Of a DNA stretch of 6,621 bases, positions 1 through 5,750 are shown one piece after another. Positions within the stretch are counted from its first letter, which is position 1. Every line of letters starts with the position of its first letter. Below the pieces are notes generated by a model. It was given only the letters and a program-made list of their open reading frames with translations, was not told where the DNA came from and did no database searches. The translations under genes were made by a program, and so were the position numbers. Source of the stretch: Bordetella parapertussis (GTDB lineage Bacteria; Pseudomonadota; Gammaproteobacteria; Burkholderiales; SG8-39); the NCBI GenBank assembly GCA_945906975.1, contig CAMDRY010000183.1, forward strand, positions 1 through 6,621, read 5' to 3'.

Positions 1-1044
1 GCCGAGAATGACGGTATAAGGCGTAGAAATAAAAGGCAATGCGATCAGGATCGCGAGCAAGGCCCAGGCGCCGCGTTGCAATTTCGGTCCGGCCGGACGC
101 AGCGGCGGCTCCACATGGGCGCTGGAAACATGCGCCACCGATTGCGGCCGGCCGAGCAGCCCCCAGGGTCGCACGATCAGGACCACGGCCATGACAAGAA
201 ATTCCACCACCAGCGTCAGCTTGGACAGCGAAATCACCGTGCCAAACAGCGTCACCTGCCCGATGCCATAGCACAAGGCCTTGATTTCGGAGATGAGCAA
301 GGCGGCGAGAAACGCCCCCGGAATACTGCCCATGCCACCGATCACCACCACGACAAAGGCATCTGAAATAGTGGTCAGGTCGAGGAACAATTGTGCCGGT
401 TCACGCGGAATCTGCAGCGCGCCGCCCAGGCCCGCGAGTAACGAACCGAGGGCAAACACACCGGTGAACAGCCACTTCTGGTTCACGCCGAGCGCACCCA
501 CCATGTCGCGATCCTGCGTGGCCGCCCGCACCAGCGTGCCCCAGCGCGTGCGATTGAGGAGCAGCCAGAGCAGGCCCAGCACCGCCGGTCCGATGAATAT
601 GAGGAGCAAATCGTACTCGGGCAGCGGCTTGCCCAGCACGTCTATCGAACTGCCCAGGCCGGGCGCGCGCGGCCCGAGCAAGTCCTCGGCGCCCCAGATC
701 CACAGCGCGGCGTCCTTGATCACCAGCGTCAGCCCAAAGGTGGCCAGCAGCTGGAACAGTTCGGGCGCATGGTAGATGCGCCGCAACAACACCATCTCGA
801 TCAGCGCGCCAAGCAGGCCCACCGCCAGCGCCGCCAGCGCGATGCCCGTCCAGAAACCCAGCGCCCCGCCGCCCAGTTTGGCGATCAGGCTGTAGGCGAT
901 ATAAATGCCCACCATGTACAAGGACCCGTGGGCGAAATTGACAATGCGCGTAACGCCAAAAATAAGCGACAGGCCGGCCGCCACCAGGAACAGCGTGGAG
1001 GCGCCGGCAAGGCCGTTGAGGAACTGGATGACAAAACTGGACAT
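1..1044 (-). CDS. livHM: Fused LivH-LivM branched-chain amino acid-type ABC permease (3' end beyond window)
   Basis: Inner-membrane permease of a Liv-type (HAAT) ABC importer, which moves substrate delivered by the periplasmic binding protein encoded just upstream. The frame is open for all 348 codons from the ATG at 1044 to the left edge, with no stop. Residues 1-298 form a complete LivH half: the family N-terminus with GLSLIFGVTRIVNFAHGS (about residues 24-41), several hydrophobic helices, an EAA-like cytoplasmic loop (RAATQDRDMVGALGVN, 173-188) and the usual LivH ending RPWGLLG (292-298). A separate livH gene would normally stop about here. Instead the frame runs through a Pro-rich linker (299-325) into a hydrophobic segment (326-348) that looks like the first helix of LivM, so this is a LivHM fusion. 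No strong ribosome site precedes the ATG, but the start matches where LivH proteins begin. The transported compound cannot be read from the permease, and the ATPase genes would lie further left. Confidence 0.9.
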   Translation of the reverse strand, partial: MSSFVIQFLNGLAGASTLFLVAAGLSLIFGVTRIVNFAHGSLYMVGIYIAYSLIAKLGGGALGFWTGIALAALAVGLLGALIEMVLLRRIYHAPELFQLLATFGLTLVIKDAALWIWGAEDLLGPRAPGLGSSIDVLGKPLPEYDLLLIFIGPAVLGLLWLLLNRTRWGTLVRAATQDRDMVGALGVNQKWLFTGVFALGSLLAGLGGALQIPREPAQLFLDLTTISDAFVVVVIGGMGSIPGAFLAALLISEIKALCYGIGQVTLFGTVISLSKLTLVVEFLVMAVVLIVRPWGLLGRPQSVAHVSSAHVEPPLRPAGPKLQRGAWALLAILIALPFISTPYTVILG

Positions 1045-1130
1045 GGATTCAGGGCAAAAAGAAACCGCGGCATAACGCTTCGAACCGCGCTTGCAAATCT
1101 CGCATCCGCGCTATCCGCGTTACGCTGCGG
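1045..1130 (-). terminator. Intercistronic terminator-like stem-loop (possible attenuator)
   Basis: Between the binding-protein and permease genes, bases 1117-1130 and 1065-1078 can pair in the minus-strand transcript. Thirteen of 14 positions pair, counting one G-U wobble, with one C-A mismatch. The loop is 38 nt and can itself form a short hairpin. Directly after the 3' arm the transcript reads UUUCUUUUUG, as expected of an intrinsic terminator. The loop is larger than in a classic terminator, so partial termination or 3'-end protection of the binding-protein message is more likely than complete termination. Such elements commonly let the periplasmic protein be made in excess over its permease, as known for malE-malF. 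Confidence 0.5.
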
Positions 1131-1145
1131 TGGTCTTTGCCTCGT

Positions 1146-2357
1146 TCAGTTTGCCGGCCGCATCTTTTTTACGTCGGCATCGCTGGGCAGGAATTTCGCG
1201 CCGTCCTGGTAGGACCACCCCGGCAACATCACGCCCTTGCCGTCTTTTTTACCGATGCGCCCGACATACGCGCCCATGGTGGACTGGTTGTCCTGGATGC
1301 GGTAGGTCACCTTGCCAAAGGGCGTATCGACCTGCAGGCCCTGCATCGCGGCAAGCAGTTTCTCGGTGTCGACGCTGCCGGCCTTGCGCAGGACGGCGGC
1401 GGCCGACATCACCGTGGCATAGCCGACGATGGAACCGAGGCGCGGATAATCGTTGAATTTCTTCTGGTAGGCATCGAGAAACTTCTTGTGCTCGGGCGTC
1501 TTGATTTCGGACCACGGGTAACCGGTGACATACCAGCCTTCTGGCGTGTCGTCCTTGAGCGGGTCGAGGTACTCTGGTTCGCCGGCCAGAAGGTTGAACA
1601 CCGCGGTGTTTTTGAACAGGCCGCGCACGTTGATTTCACGCGCGAACTTGGACAGGTCGCCGCCGAACAACGATGAGAAAATGGCGTCAGGCTTGGCATC
1701 TGCCAGCGCCTGGGCCACCGCACCTGCGTCGATCTTGCCCAGTGTGACGGCCTGCTCGCTGACAAACTCGACGTCCGGCTGGGCTTTTTTCAGCAGTTCC
1801 TTAAACGCCGCCGTCGCCGACTGGCCGTATTCATAGTTCGGGTAAATGATCGCCCAGCGCTTTTTCTTCAGCTTGACCGCCTCGGGGATCAGCATCGCCG
1901 TCTGCATGTAGGTCGATGCACGCAGGCGGTAGGTGTAGCGGTTGCCGTTTTGCCAGACGATCTTGTCGGTCAGCGGTTCTGCGGCGATGAACAGCACTTT
2001 TTTCTGCTTGGCAAAATCGGCGACGGCGAGGCCGATGTTGGATGGGAAGGTGCCGATGAGGAATTGCACGTTTTCACGCGACAGCAGTTCCTCGGCCACG
2101 CGCACCGCGTCACCGGTGGTGCCGTTGTCGTCGCGCGATATCACCTCGATCTTGCGGCCGAACACCCCGCCGGTAGCGTTGACTTCGTCCACGGCGAGGT
2201 CGAGGCCGCGCTTGTAGGGCTCGAGAAAGGCCGGGAACACCTTGTAGCTGTTGAGTTCACCGATCTTGATGGTGCCCTGGGCCGCAACCGGCGCGGCGAG
2301 GCCGGCCGAAATGGCGAGCATGGCCGCTGTTGCGAGAAACTGCTTGCGTGCTGTCAT
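1146..2357 (-). CDS. Periplasmic substrate-binding protein of a Liv-type ABC transporter
   Basis: A 403-residue solute-binding protein of the Peripla_BP_6 / LivJ family that captures the transported compound in the periplasm. It has a Sec signal peptide: basic start MTARKQ, a hydrophobic Ala/Leu core, and likely cleavage after Ala26 (VAA before QGTIKIG). The mature protein shows the family order: N-terminal strand GTIKIGELNSY, helix with GLDLAVDEVNATGGVFGRKIEV (51-72), RDDNGTTGDAVRVAEELL (75-92), the ligand-region segment IGTFPSNIGLAVADFA (101-116), then a second lobe with WAIIYPNYEYGQS (168-180). Length is typical. The ATG is preceded by GGGAGA (2364-2369) with a 6-base spacer. It lies 88 bp after the PF06684 gene and 101 bp before the fused permease, so it belongs to the same transport unit. 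The family also carries aromatic acids, amides and urea, so 'branched-chain amino acid' is a class name and not a substrate claim; the catabolic genes upstream suggest a heterocyclic acid. Confidence 0.93.
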   Translation of the reverse strand: MTARKQFLATAAMLAISAGLAAPVAAQGTIKIGELNSYKVFPAFLEPYKRGLDLAVDEVNATGGVFGRKIEVISRDDNGTTGDAVRVAEELLSRENVQFLIGTFPSNIGLAVADFAKQKKVLFIAAEPLTDKIVWQNGNRYTYRLRASTYMQTAMLIPEAVKLKKKRWAIIYPNYEYGQSATAAFKELLKKAQPDVEFVSEQAVTLGKIDAGAVAQALADAKPDAIFSSLFGGDLSKFAREINVRGLFKNTAVFNLLAGEPEYLDPLKDDTPEGWYVTGYPWSEIKTPEHKKFLDAYQKKFNDYPRLGSIVGYATVMSAAAVLRKAGSVDTEKLLAAMQGLQVDTPFGKVTYRIQDNQSTMGAYVGRIGKKDGKGVMLPGWSYQDGAKFLPSDADVKKMRPAN

Positions 2358-2363
2358 AGCTAC

Positions 2364-2369
2364 TCTCCC
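2364..2369 (-). promoter_or_regulatory. Ribosome binding site of the binding-protein gene
   Basis: The minus strand reads GGGAGA followed by GTAGCT and the ATG at 2357, a good match and spacing. It fixes the start used here and keeps the signal peptide complete. Confidence 0.75.
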
Positions 2370-2391
2370 GAAAATGAAACTGCTGATATTG

Positions 2392-2420
2392 ATCTAACAG
2401 GAAACAAAAAATGCGGGCAA
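2392..2420 (-). promoter_or_regulatory. Weak sigma-70-type promoter candidate before the binding-protein gene
   Basis: On the minus strand, TTGCCC (2415-2420, four of six consensus bases) and TTAGAT (2392-2397, three of six) are separated by exactly 17 bases that include a run of six T. This would start a transcript about 28 bases before the ATG. The matches are poor and the gap is short, so the gene may simply be read from upstream. It would allow the transporter to be expressed apart from the catabolic genes. Confidence 0.22.
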
Positions 2421-2445
2421 GGACCGTCTACTTTGCAGGCCATCC

Positions 2446-3135
2446 TCATTTTTGTCCGTCACCCACCTTGATTTCTGAGACCTTCATCCCGCCAACGCGC
2501 GCATGTACGCGTGGGCCGGTGGTCATCGCCAGAATATACACAATTTCATCGGGCCGGGGCGCGTCCGGAACACCCATCTCCACGGAGTCAAAATGGCTGC
2601 GCACATAGGCGGCTTCGCGATGATGGATGGGAATGTCTATGCGCGTGCCGGCAGCCCCGACCTTGCCGGCCGACGGGACGATAGCCTTCGAGTTGTCCAG
2701 CAATTCACGCATGCCATAGCCTCCGGGCACATGCCAGAGGGCGCAGTGTTCGCTCTCGCCGGCCGTGCCCACAATGGCACCTTTGCCATAAGCCTCGATC
2801 TTCTTCGCTCCGCCCAGCGCGGCGATCAGGCGTGCCGCCATATCCAGTCCCATCGGTTTCATCGCTTCCATCATGGGCATAATGTCGTCAACATAGCCAC
2901 CCGCGTACGGATTCTTGATCACTACGGCAATTGCGCCGCGACGGTGCGGTGTTTTCGCCACCGGTCCGCCTTCGTGGCTGATGTCCTCGACCATCAGTAC
3001 TATCTTGCGAATCTCAACTTTGGGTGCCTTGCTTGCCCCGGCGACCTTGCCGGCCTTGGACACCTTGGACACCTTTGACGCCTTGGAGACCTTAAGTCCC
3101 TTGACCGCGTTTTTCGACTTCGCTTTACCTGCCAT
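2446..3135 (-). CDS. Amino acid synthesis family protein (PF06684/DUF1185) with Lys-rich repeat tail
   Basis: A 229-residue protein whose residues 40-229 match the PF06684 (DUF1185, AA_synth) family. Conserved-looking blocks are EIRKIVLMVEDISHEGGP (41-58), RGAIAVVIKNPYAGGYVDD (66-84), KGAIVGTAGESEH (118-130), GTRIDIPIHHREA (163-175) and a C-terminal EIVYILAMTTGPRVHARVGG (197-216). Structures from this family are known to have a chorismate-mutase (AroH)-like fold, but no reaction is established, so the family name should not be taken as a function. Residues 1-39 are extra compared with the usual start at EIRKI. They hold 12 Lys and no acidic residue, built of KVS/KAS tripeptides encoded by a 9-bp repeat. 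The ATG at 3135 has a strong ribosome site (GGGAGG, 5 bases away), so the tail is probably translated. It lies 21 bp after the UPF0280 gene, and probably acts in the cytoplasm on an intermediate of the pathway. Family call sure, role unknown. Confidence 0.9.
   Translation of the reverse strand: MAGKAKSKNAVKGLKVSKASKVSKVSKAGKVAGASKAPKVEIRKIVLMVEDISHEGGPVAKTPHRRGAIAVVIKNPYAGGYVDDIMPMMEAMKPMGLDMAARLIAALGGAKKIEAYGKGAIVGTAGESEHCALWHVPGGYGMRELLDNSKAIVPSAGKVGAAGTRIDIPIHHREAAYVRSHFDSVEMGVPDAPRPDEIVYILAMTTGPRVHARVGGMKVSEIKVGDGQK
3045..3107 (-). repeat. Seven tandem 9-bp units coding for KVS-type tripeptides
   Basis: Plus-strand units starting CCTTG/CCTTT/CCTTA follow each other every 9 bases from 3045 (CCTTGCCGG, CCTTGGACA twice, CCTTTGACG, CCTTGGAGA, CCTTAAGTC, CCTTGACCG). 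Another matching unit lies at 3027. On the minus strand each gives three codons, such as Val-Ser-Lys, forming the Lys-rich tail of the PF06684 protein. Two neighbouring units are identical, which points to recent slippage or duplication. The length is a multiple of 9, so copy-number change keeps the frame. Confidence 0.85.
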
Positions 3136-3140
3136 TGCCG

Positions 3141-3146
3141 CCTCCC
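3141..3146 (-). promoter_or_regulatory. Strong ribosome binding site of the PF06684 gene
   Basis: The minus strand reads GGGAGG, then CGGCA and the ATG at 3135. This decides the start: without it one might place the start near residue 40, where family members usually begin. Confidence 0.75.
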
Positions 3147-3148
3147 TG

Positions 3149-3164
3149 ATTCATGTTCATGAAT
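3149..3164 (-). repeat. 16-bp near-perfect palindrome over the UPF0280 stop codon
   Basis: ATTCATG (3149-3155) and CATGAAT (3158-3164) are perfect inverted arms around two bases. The palindrome covers the UPF0280 stop codon (3157-3159) and ends two bases upstream of the next gene's ribosome site. It could be a small RNA hairpin that affects coupling between the two genes or a protein-binding site, or it may be chance. Confidence 0.45.
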
Positions 3165-4020
3165 GTGCCAGTTCCGTCGACGCACCTGCGCGAAACGCGT
3201 GCTCAGGCGCGAGCATGCGAACTCGTTGCTGCAAAAACAGCGCTGCACCACGCACCAGTCCCGCGGCGTTGAGCTCTTTCGCCTTGGCGTGCCCCCGGTC
3301 AAGGGCTTCGTCAATTTTCTCCGGTGACAGCGGCCCCACTGCCGTCGTCACCAAGCGCTCTCCAAGATCACTGTCATCCTTGATCGAACACGCCGGTTTG
3401 CGCGCGATGGCAGCGTCATCGACATTGACCGCGTTGGCGATAATCGTCGCCGCCGCATCCGCGGCGGCGGCGTTGACGGCAAGCACCGTTACGCTGTCGG
3501 CGATGCCAAGGCTGAAACTCCTGCCCCGCCATCCGCTTGTGGCCACGCCGCCGATGCCGGCAGTGGCGCCAACCGAGATGTGCCCGGCCATCCTTTCGAA
3601 TCCCTGCGCCACACCGACCTTGAATACCTCTCCCGGCCCGAGGTGCAGGGCGATGTCGCCGCCATTATTGACGTAGGCCTTTCTAATGTCGCCGTCCACC
3701 AGGGCATCCAACACCTCATCGGACACGGCCCCCGCCACCGCGGCCATCGGCGTGATGAAGACTTCGCGATAAGGCCAGCAGGCCTTGAGCATGCGGCGCG
3801 CCACGGGGCCGCGCACCGGTTGCGCCTGTACCACCTGGCTTCGCAGCAGCGACAATTCGCCGCTCAAGACTTCCAACAGTCGCTGAAACCGCTGCCAGGC
3901 GCGTTCATACGCAAGCCTTACCGCCTCGGCGTCGCCCTGAGCCTCAATAACCAGATCGATGGGGCCGTGCTGAAAATGGGCACGCGCCCCATCGAGCATC
4001 GCGAATAACGGGCCGCTCAT
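3157..4020 (-). CDS. UPF0280 family protein (ApbE-like fold)
   Basis: A 287-residue protein of the UPF0280 family, distantly related to the ApbE flavin transferases. Visible shared blocks are TPMAAVAGAVSD (90-101), the turn YVNNGGDIAL (116-125, like the NxGGD of ApbE), TSGW (161-164), DSVTVLA (175-181) and ADAAATIIANAV (187-198), which corresponds to the metal-binding ADALATA block of ApbE with Asp188. The ApbE segment of the SHIIDPRTG type, normally between SG and the SVTV strand, is absent: only about ten residues (WRGRSFSLGI) separate them. It therefore may not transfer FMN as ApbE does. No signal peptide or lipobox is seen, whereas many ApbE proteins are exported, so it is probably cytoplasmic. 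Its ATG overlaps the stop of the upstream reductase-like gene by 4 bp (ATGA), implying translational coupling and a linked job. Maturation of the reductase or a catalytic step are both possible; neither is proven. Confidence 0.88.
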   Translation of the reverse strand: MSGPLFAMLDGARAHFQHGPIDLVIEAQGDAEAVRLAYERAWQRFQRLLEVLSGELSLLRSQVVQAQPVRGPVARRMLKACWPYREVFITPMAAVAGAVSDEVLDALVDGDIRKAYVNNGGDIALHLGPGEVFKVGVAQGFERMAGHISVGATAGIGGVATSGWRGRSFSLGIADSVTVLAVNAAAADAAATIIANAVNVDDAAIARKPACSIKDDSDLGERLVTTAVGPLSPEKIDEALDRGHAKAKELNAAGLVRGAALFLQQRVRMLAPEHAFRAGASTELAHS

Positions 4021-5585
4021 GACTTCACCGGATCATCCAAGACAACATCGGCCGCGACGAGGGGCCACGGGTTCGCCACATCCCAATCAATGATCTTGTG
4101 TTGCGCCGTCGACAGTACGGCTTCGAGCGACTGCACCCGGTCCATGTAGCCGCCAAGCTGCTCGTAATCGGCAAGCTTCATACTGAACTCCACCGGCGCG
4201 ACAATGGCCGGCGTTGGCACCCAGCCAAAGGATTGATCGGGCATTTTCATCACATCGGTCATCACCATGATGCCGCCACCGGGCCAGACGTAAGCCGGCG
4301 CGCCACCGCAGGTGACCTGGACCAGTGCATCTTTGATCGAGAGCGTCAGCGCGATGGGGTTTTCTGTCACACCCGCGCGCAGAGATCCTCCCGCCCCGCC
4401 CATGAATAGCACCGTGCAAAGCGCCGGTTCGCAATTCTCGCCGATGCGATCGACGACTTTCTTGATCACTGCGGGCATGTCAGCCGGCTGCGGTTGCAGC
4501 CTGTCATCAAGAATGAAGTAGGCCCAATCCTCCCCTGTGGTCGACACAAAGAGGATGCGCTCGCCAGGCCATGCCGTCTTCGGATCGATGGCTTTGATGA
4601 TTTTCAGCGGATCGGTAATATCCGTCCCTCCCCAGCCCGCGCCGGGATTAGCGACCTGGAAGTAGCGGCCGGGCGTGGACTTGCGGCCTATGACCTTGAC
4701 GCCGCCGTCGCGCATGCCGAGGAACTTGCCCGCCTGATGCTCGGACAGCACGCCGGTGATGTGATCGTCCACCACCACCACCTCGTCAACGTGGCCCTCC
4801 CACTGCTTGGCGAAAATGCCAATAGTGGCGGAGCCGCAGCCGACCCGCATGCGCTGTTCCTCCACACCGTTGATGATCGGCGCCCTACCCGCCTGCACGA
4901 CGATCTTTGCCCCGCCTTCGATGTCCAGTTCAACCGCCAGCTTGTTGCCCAGCGCCATCATCACGTCGCAGGTGACGCGGCCTTCTTTTTTACTTCCGCC
5001 GGTCAGATGGTGAACGCCGCCGATAGACAGCATTTGCGAACCGTACTCGATGGTGGTGACATGCCCGACTGCCTCACCGTCAACGCGGATGGTCGCCTGT
5101 TCCGGACCAAGATAGCGGTCGGTGTCGATTTTCAGCTTGAAACTGCAGTAACTGAAAATGCCCTCTGTCACCACCGTGACCATATCGACGCCATGATGCT
5201 TTGACGAAACAATAAACGGTGCCGGCTTGTAGTCCGGATACGTCGTCCCAGAGCCCACGCCAGACACAAACAGCTCTTGCGCATCGCCGCCGGACTCGGG
5301 TTTTGCGAGCACCACCTCCTGGAAAGGCGCAACTGGATTGCCGTTCCAGCTGGCATCGCTGGAAAAGCGCACCAGGCGCGGGTTTTCAGCCGGTCGTCGC
5401 ATCAACACCAGCGGATCGACGCGGGTCAGCACGCCCGCCACGTTGGCATAGCGGTCGCAGGCGCCTGAACGTCCGGCTGTGATATTGCAAAGTACCGGGC
5501 AGGCGTTGCAGACAATTTTCCCTGATCCGGCTTCGCTGGCATCAGGCATCAGATCAGGGGCCGGATCAGCATGGGTGGTCGCCAT
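4017..5585 (-). CDS. 6-hydroxynicotinate reductase-like iron-sulfur protein
   Basis: A 522-residue cytoplasmic protein resembling 6-hydroxynicotinate reductase (Hnr of Eubacterium barkeri), which reduces 6-hydroxynicotinate to 1,4,5,6-tetrahydro-6-oxonicotinate in nicotinate breakdown. An N-terminal cluster of Cys26, Cys29, Cys33 and Cys43 (CxxCPVxC followed by GRSGACDRY) is a probable [4Fe-4S] site. The rest holds Gly-rich segments that could bind flavin or substrate: GSGTTYPDYKP (111-121), SIGGVHHLTGGSKKEGR (187-203), VGCGSATIGIFAKQWEGHVDEVVVVDDH (248-275), FMGGAGGSLRAGVTENP (394-410) and CGGAPAYVWPGGGIMVMTDV (426-445). Other Cys lie at 147, 206, 250, 385, 390 and 426. The ATG is preceded by AGGAG at 5 bases, and an in-frame stop at 5619-5621 limits any longer start. 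No NAD or ferredoxin module is fused, so the electron donor is separate. The family match is good, but homologues are often annotated by similarity only, so the true ring substrate may differ. It lies downstream of a molybdenum hydroxylase subunit and overlaps the UPF0280 gene. Confidence 0.82.
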   Translation of the reverse strand: MATTHADPAPDLMPDASEAGSGKIVCNACPVLCNITAGRSGACDRYANVAGVLTRVDPLVLMRRPAENPRLVRFSSDASWNGNPVAPFQEVVLAKPESGGDAQELFVSGVGSGTTYPDYKPAPFIVSSKHHGVDMVTVVTEGIFSYCSFKLKIDTDRYLGPEQATIRVDGEAVGHVTTIEYGSQMLSIGGVHHLTGGSKKEGRVTCDVMMALGNKLAVELDIEGGAKIVVQAGRAPIINGVEEQRMRVGCGSATIGIFAKQWEGHVDEVVVVDDHITGVLSEHQAGKFLGMRDGGVKVIGRKSTPGRYFQVANPGAGWGGTDITDPLKIIKAIDPKTAWPGERILFVSTTGEDWAYFILDDRLQPQPADMPAVIKKVVDRIGENCEPALCTVLFMGGAGGSLRAGVTENPIALTLSIKDALVQVTCGGAPAYVWPGGGIMVMTDVMKMPDQSFGWVPTPAIVAPVEFSMKLADYEQLGGYMDRVQSLEAVLSTAQHKIIDWDVANPWPLVAADVVLDDPVKS

Positions 5586-5590
5586 CAGGG

Positions 5591-5595
5591 CTCCT
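5591..5595 (-). promoter_or_regulatory. Ribosome binding site of the reductase-like gene
   Basis: The minus strand reads AGGAG, then CCCTG and the ATG at 5585, an ideal match and spacing. It supports this start in front of the Cys-rich iron-sulfur motif. Confidence 0.75.
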
Positions 5596-5611
5596 TCGTG
5601 CGAAAGCCGCC

Positions 5612-5647
5612 ATTGCTGTCATTGCTGTCATCGCTGCCATCGCTGCA
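5612..5647. repeat. Four tandem 9-bp units in the leader of the reductase-like gene
   Basis: Plus-strand units ATTGCTGTC, ATTGCTGTC, ATCGCTGCC and ATCGCTGCA follow head to tail. They end about 17 bases upstream of the ribosome site of the 522-residue gene. They lie between genes, although in one minus-strand frame they would code for Ser-Asp/Asn-Asp/Gly tripeptides. The first two copies are identical, a sign of slippage. Confidence 0.8.
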
Positions 5648-5650
5648 ATA

Positions 5651-5718
5651 GGCCTCACCCGTGTTGCCGGGAGTCAAACAGGACATTGGCGAGACCATGC
5701 GTCGCCCGGAGTGAGGCC
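5651..5718. repeat. Long inverted repeat between the hydroxylase and reductase genes
   Basis: GGCCTCACCCG (5651-5661) pairs with bases 5707-5718 (CGG, a bulged A, then GTGAGGCC), giving eleven base pairs around a 45-base loop. No T-run follows on the minus strand, so it is not a typical intrinsic terminator. The 165-bp gap around it is the longest in an otherwise tight gene row. It may be an RNA processing or stabilising structure, or a remnant of an inserted repeat. Confidence 0.5.
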
Positions 5719-5750
5719 CACGACGGGCGCCGGCGCAATGGCTACCCGGT

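Noticed and set aside
281..775. Plus-strand open frame of 164 codons, and other plus-strand frames across the window
   Set aside because: They lie opposite well-supported minus-strand genes, have low-complexity Arg/Ser/Pro- or His-rich products with no family motifs, and arise from high GC content.
2400..2445. Intrinsic terminator after the PF06684 gene
   Set aside because: Only a weak GCAA/TTGC stem with a mismatch precedes the six-T run, so termination is not supported.
3448..3469. Strong GC hairpin (CGCCGCCGC, ATCC, GCGGCGGCG)
   Set aside because: It falls inside the UPF0280 coding sequence where an Ala-rich stretch (NAAAADAAAT) forces GCG/GCC codons; codon use explains it better than a functional RNA structure.
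5457..5474. GRSGAC (residues 38-43) of the Hnr-like protein as an ApbE flavinylation site
   Set aside because: The required Asp is Ala and the acceptor Ser/Thr is Cys43, which is more likely an iron-sulfur ligand; kept only as a remark in the UPF0280 finding.
5649..5677. Minus-strand TTGACT (5672-5677) as a -35 box for the reductase gene
   Set aside because: At 17 bases spacing the -10 would be GGCCTA, which does not match; a better TATTGC is 21 bases away, too far.
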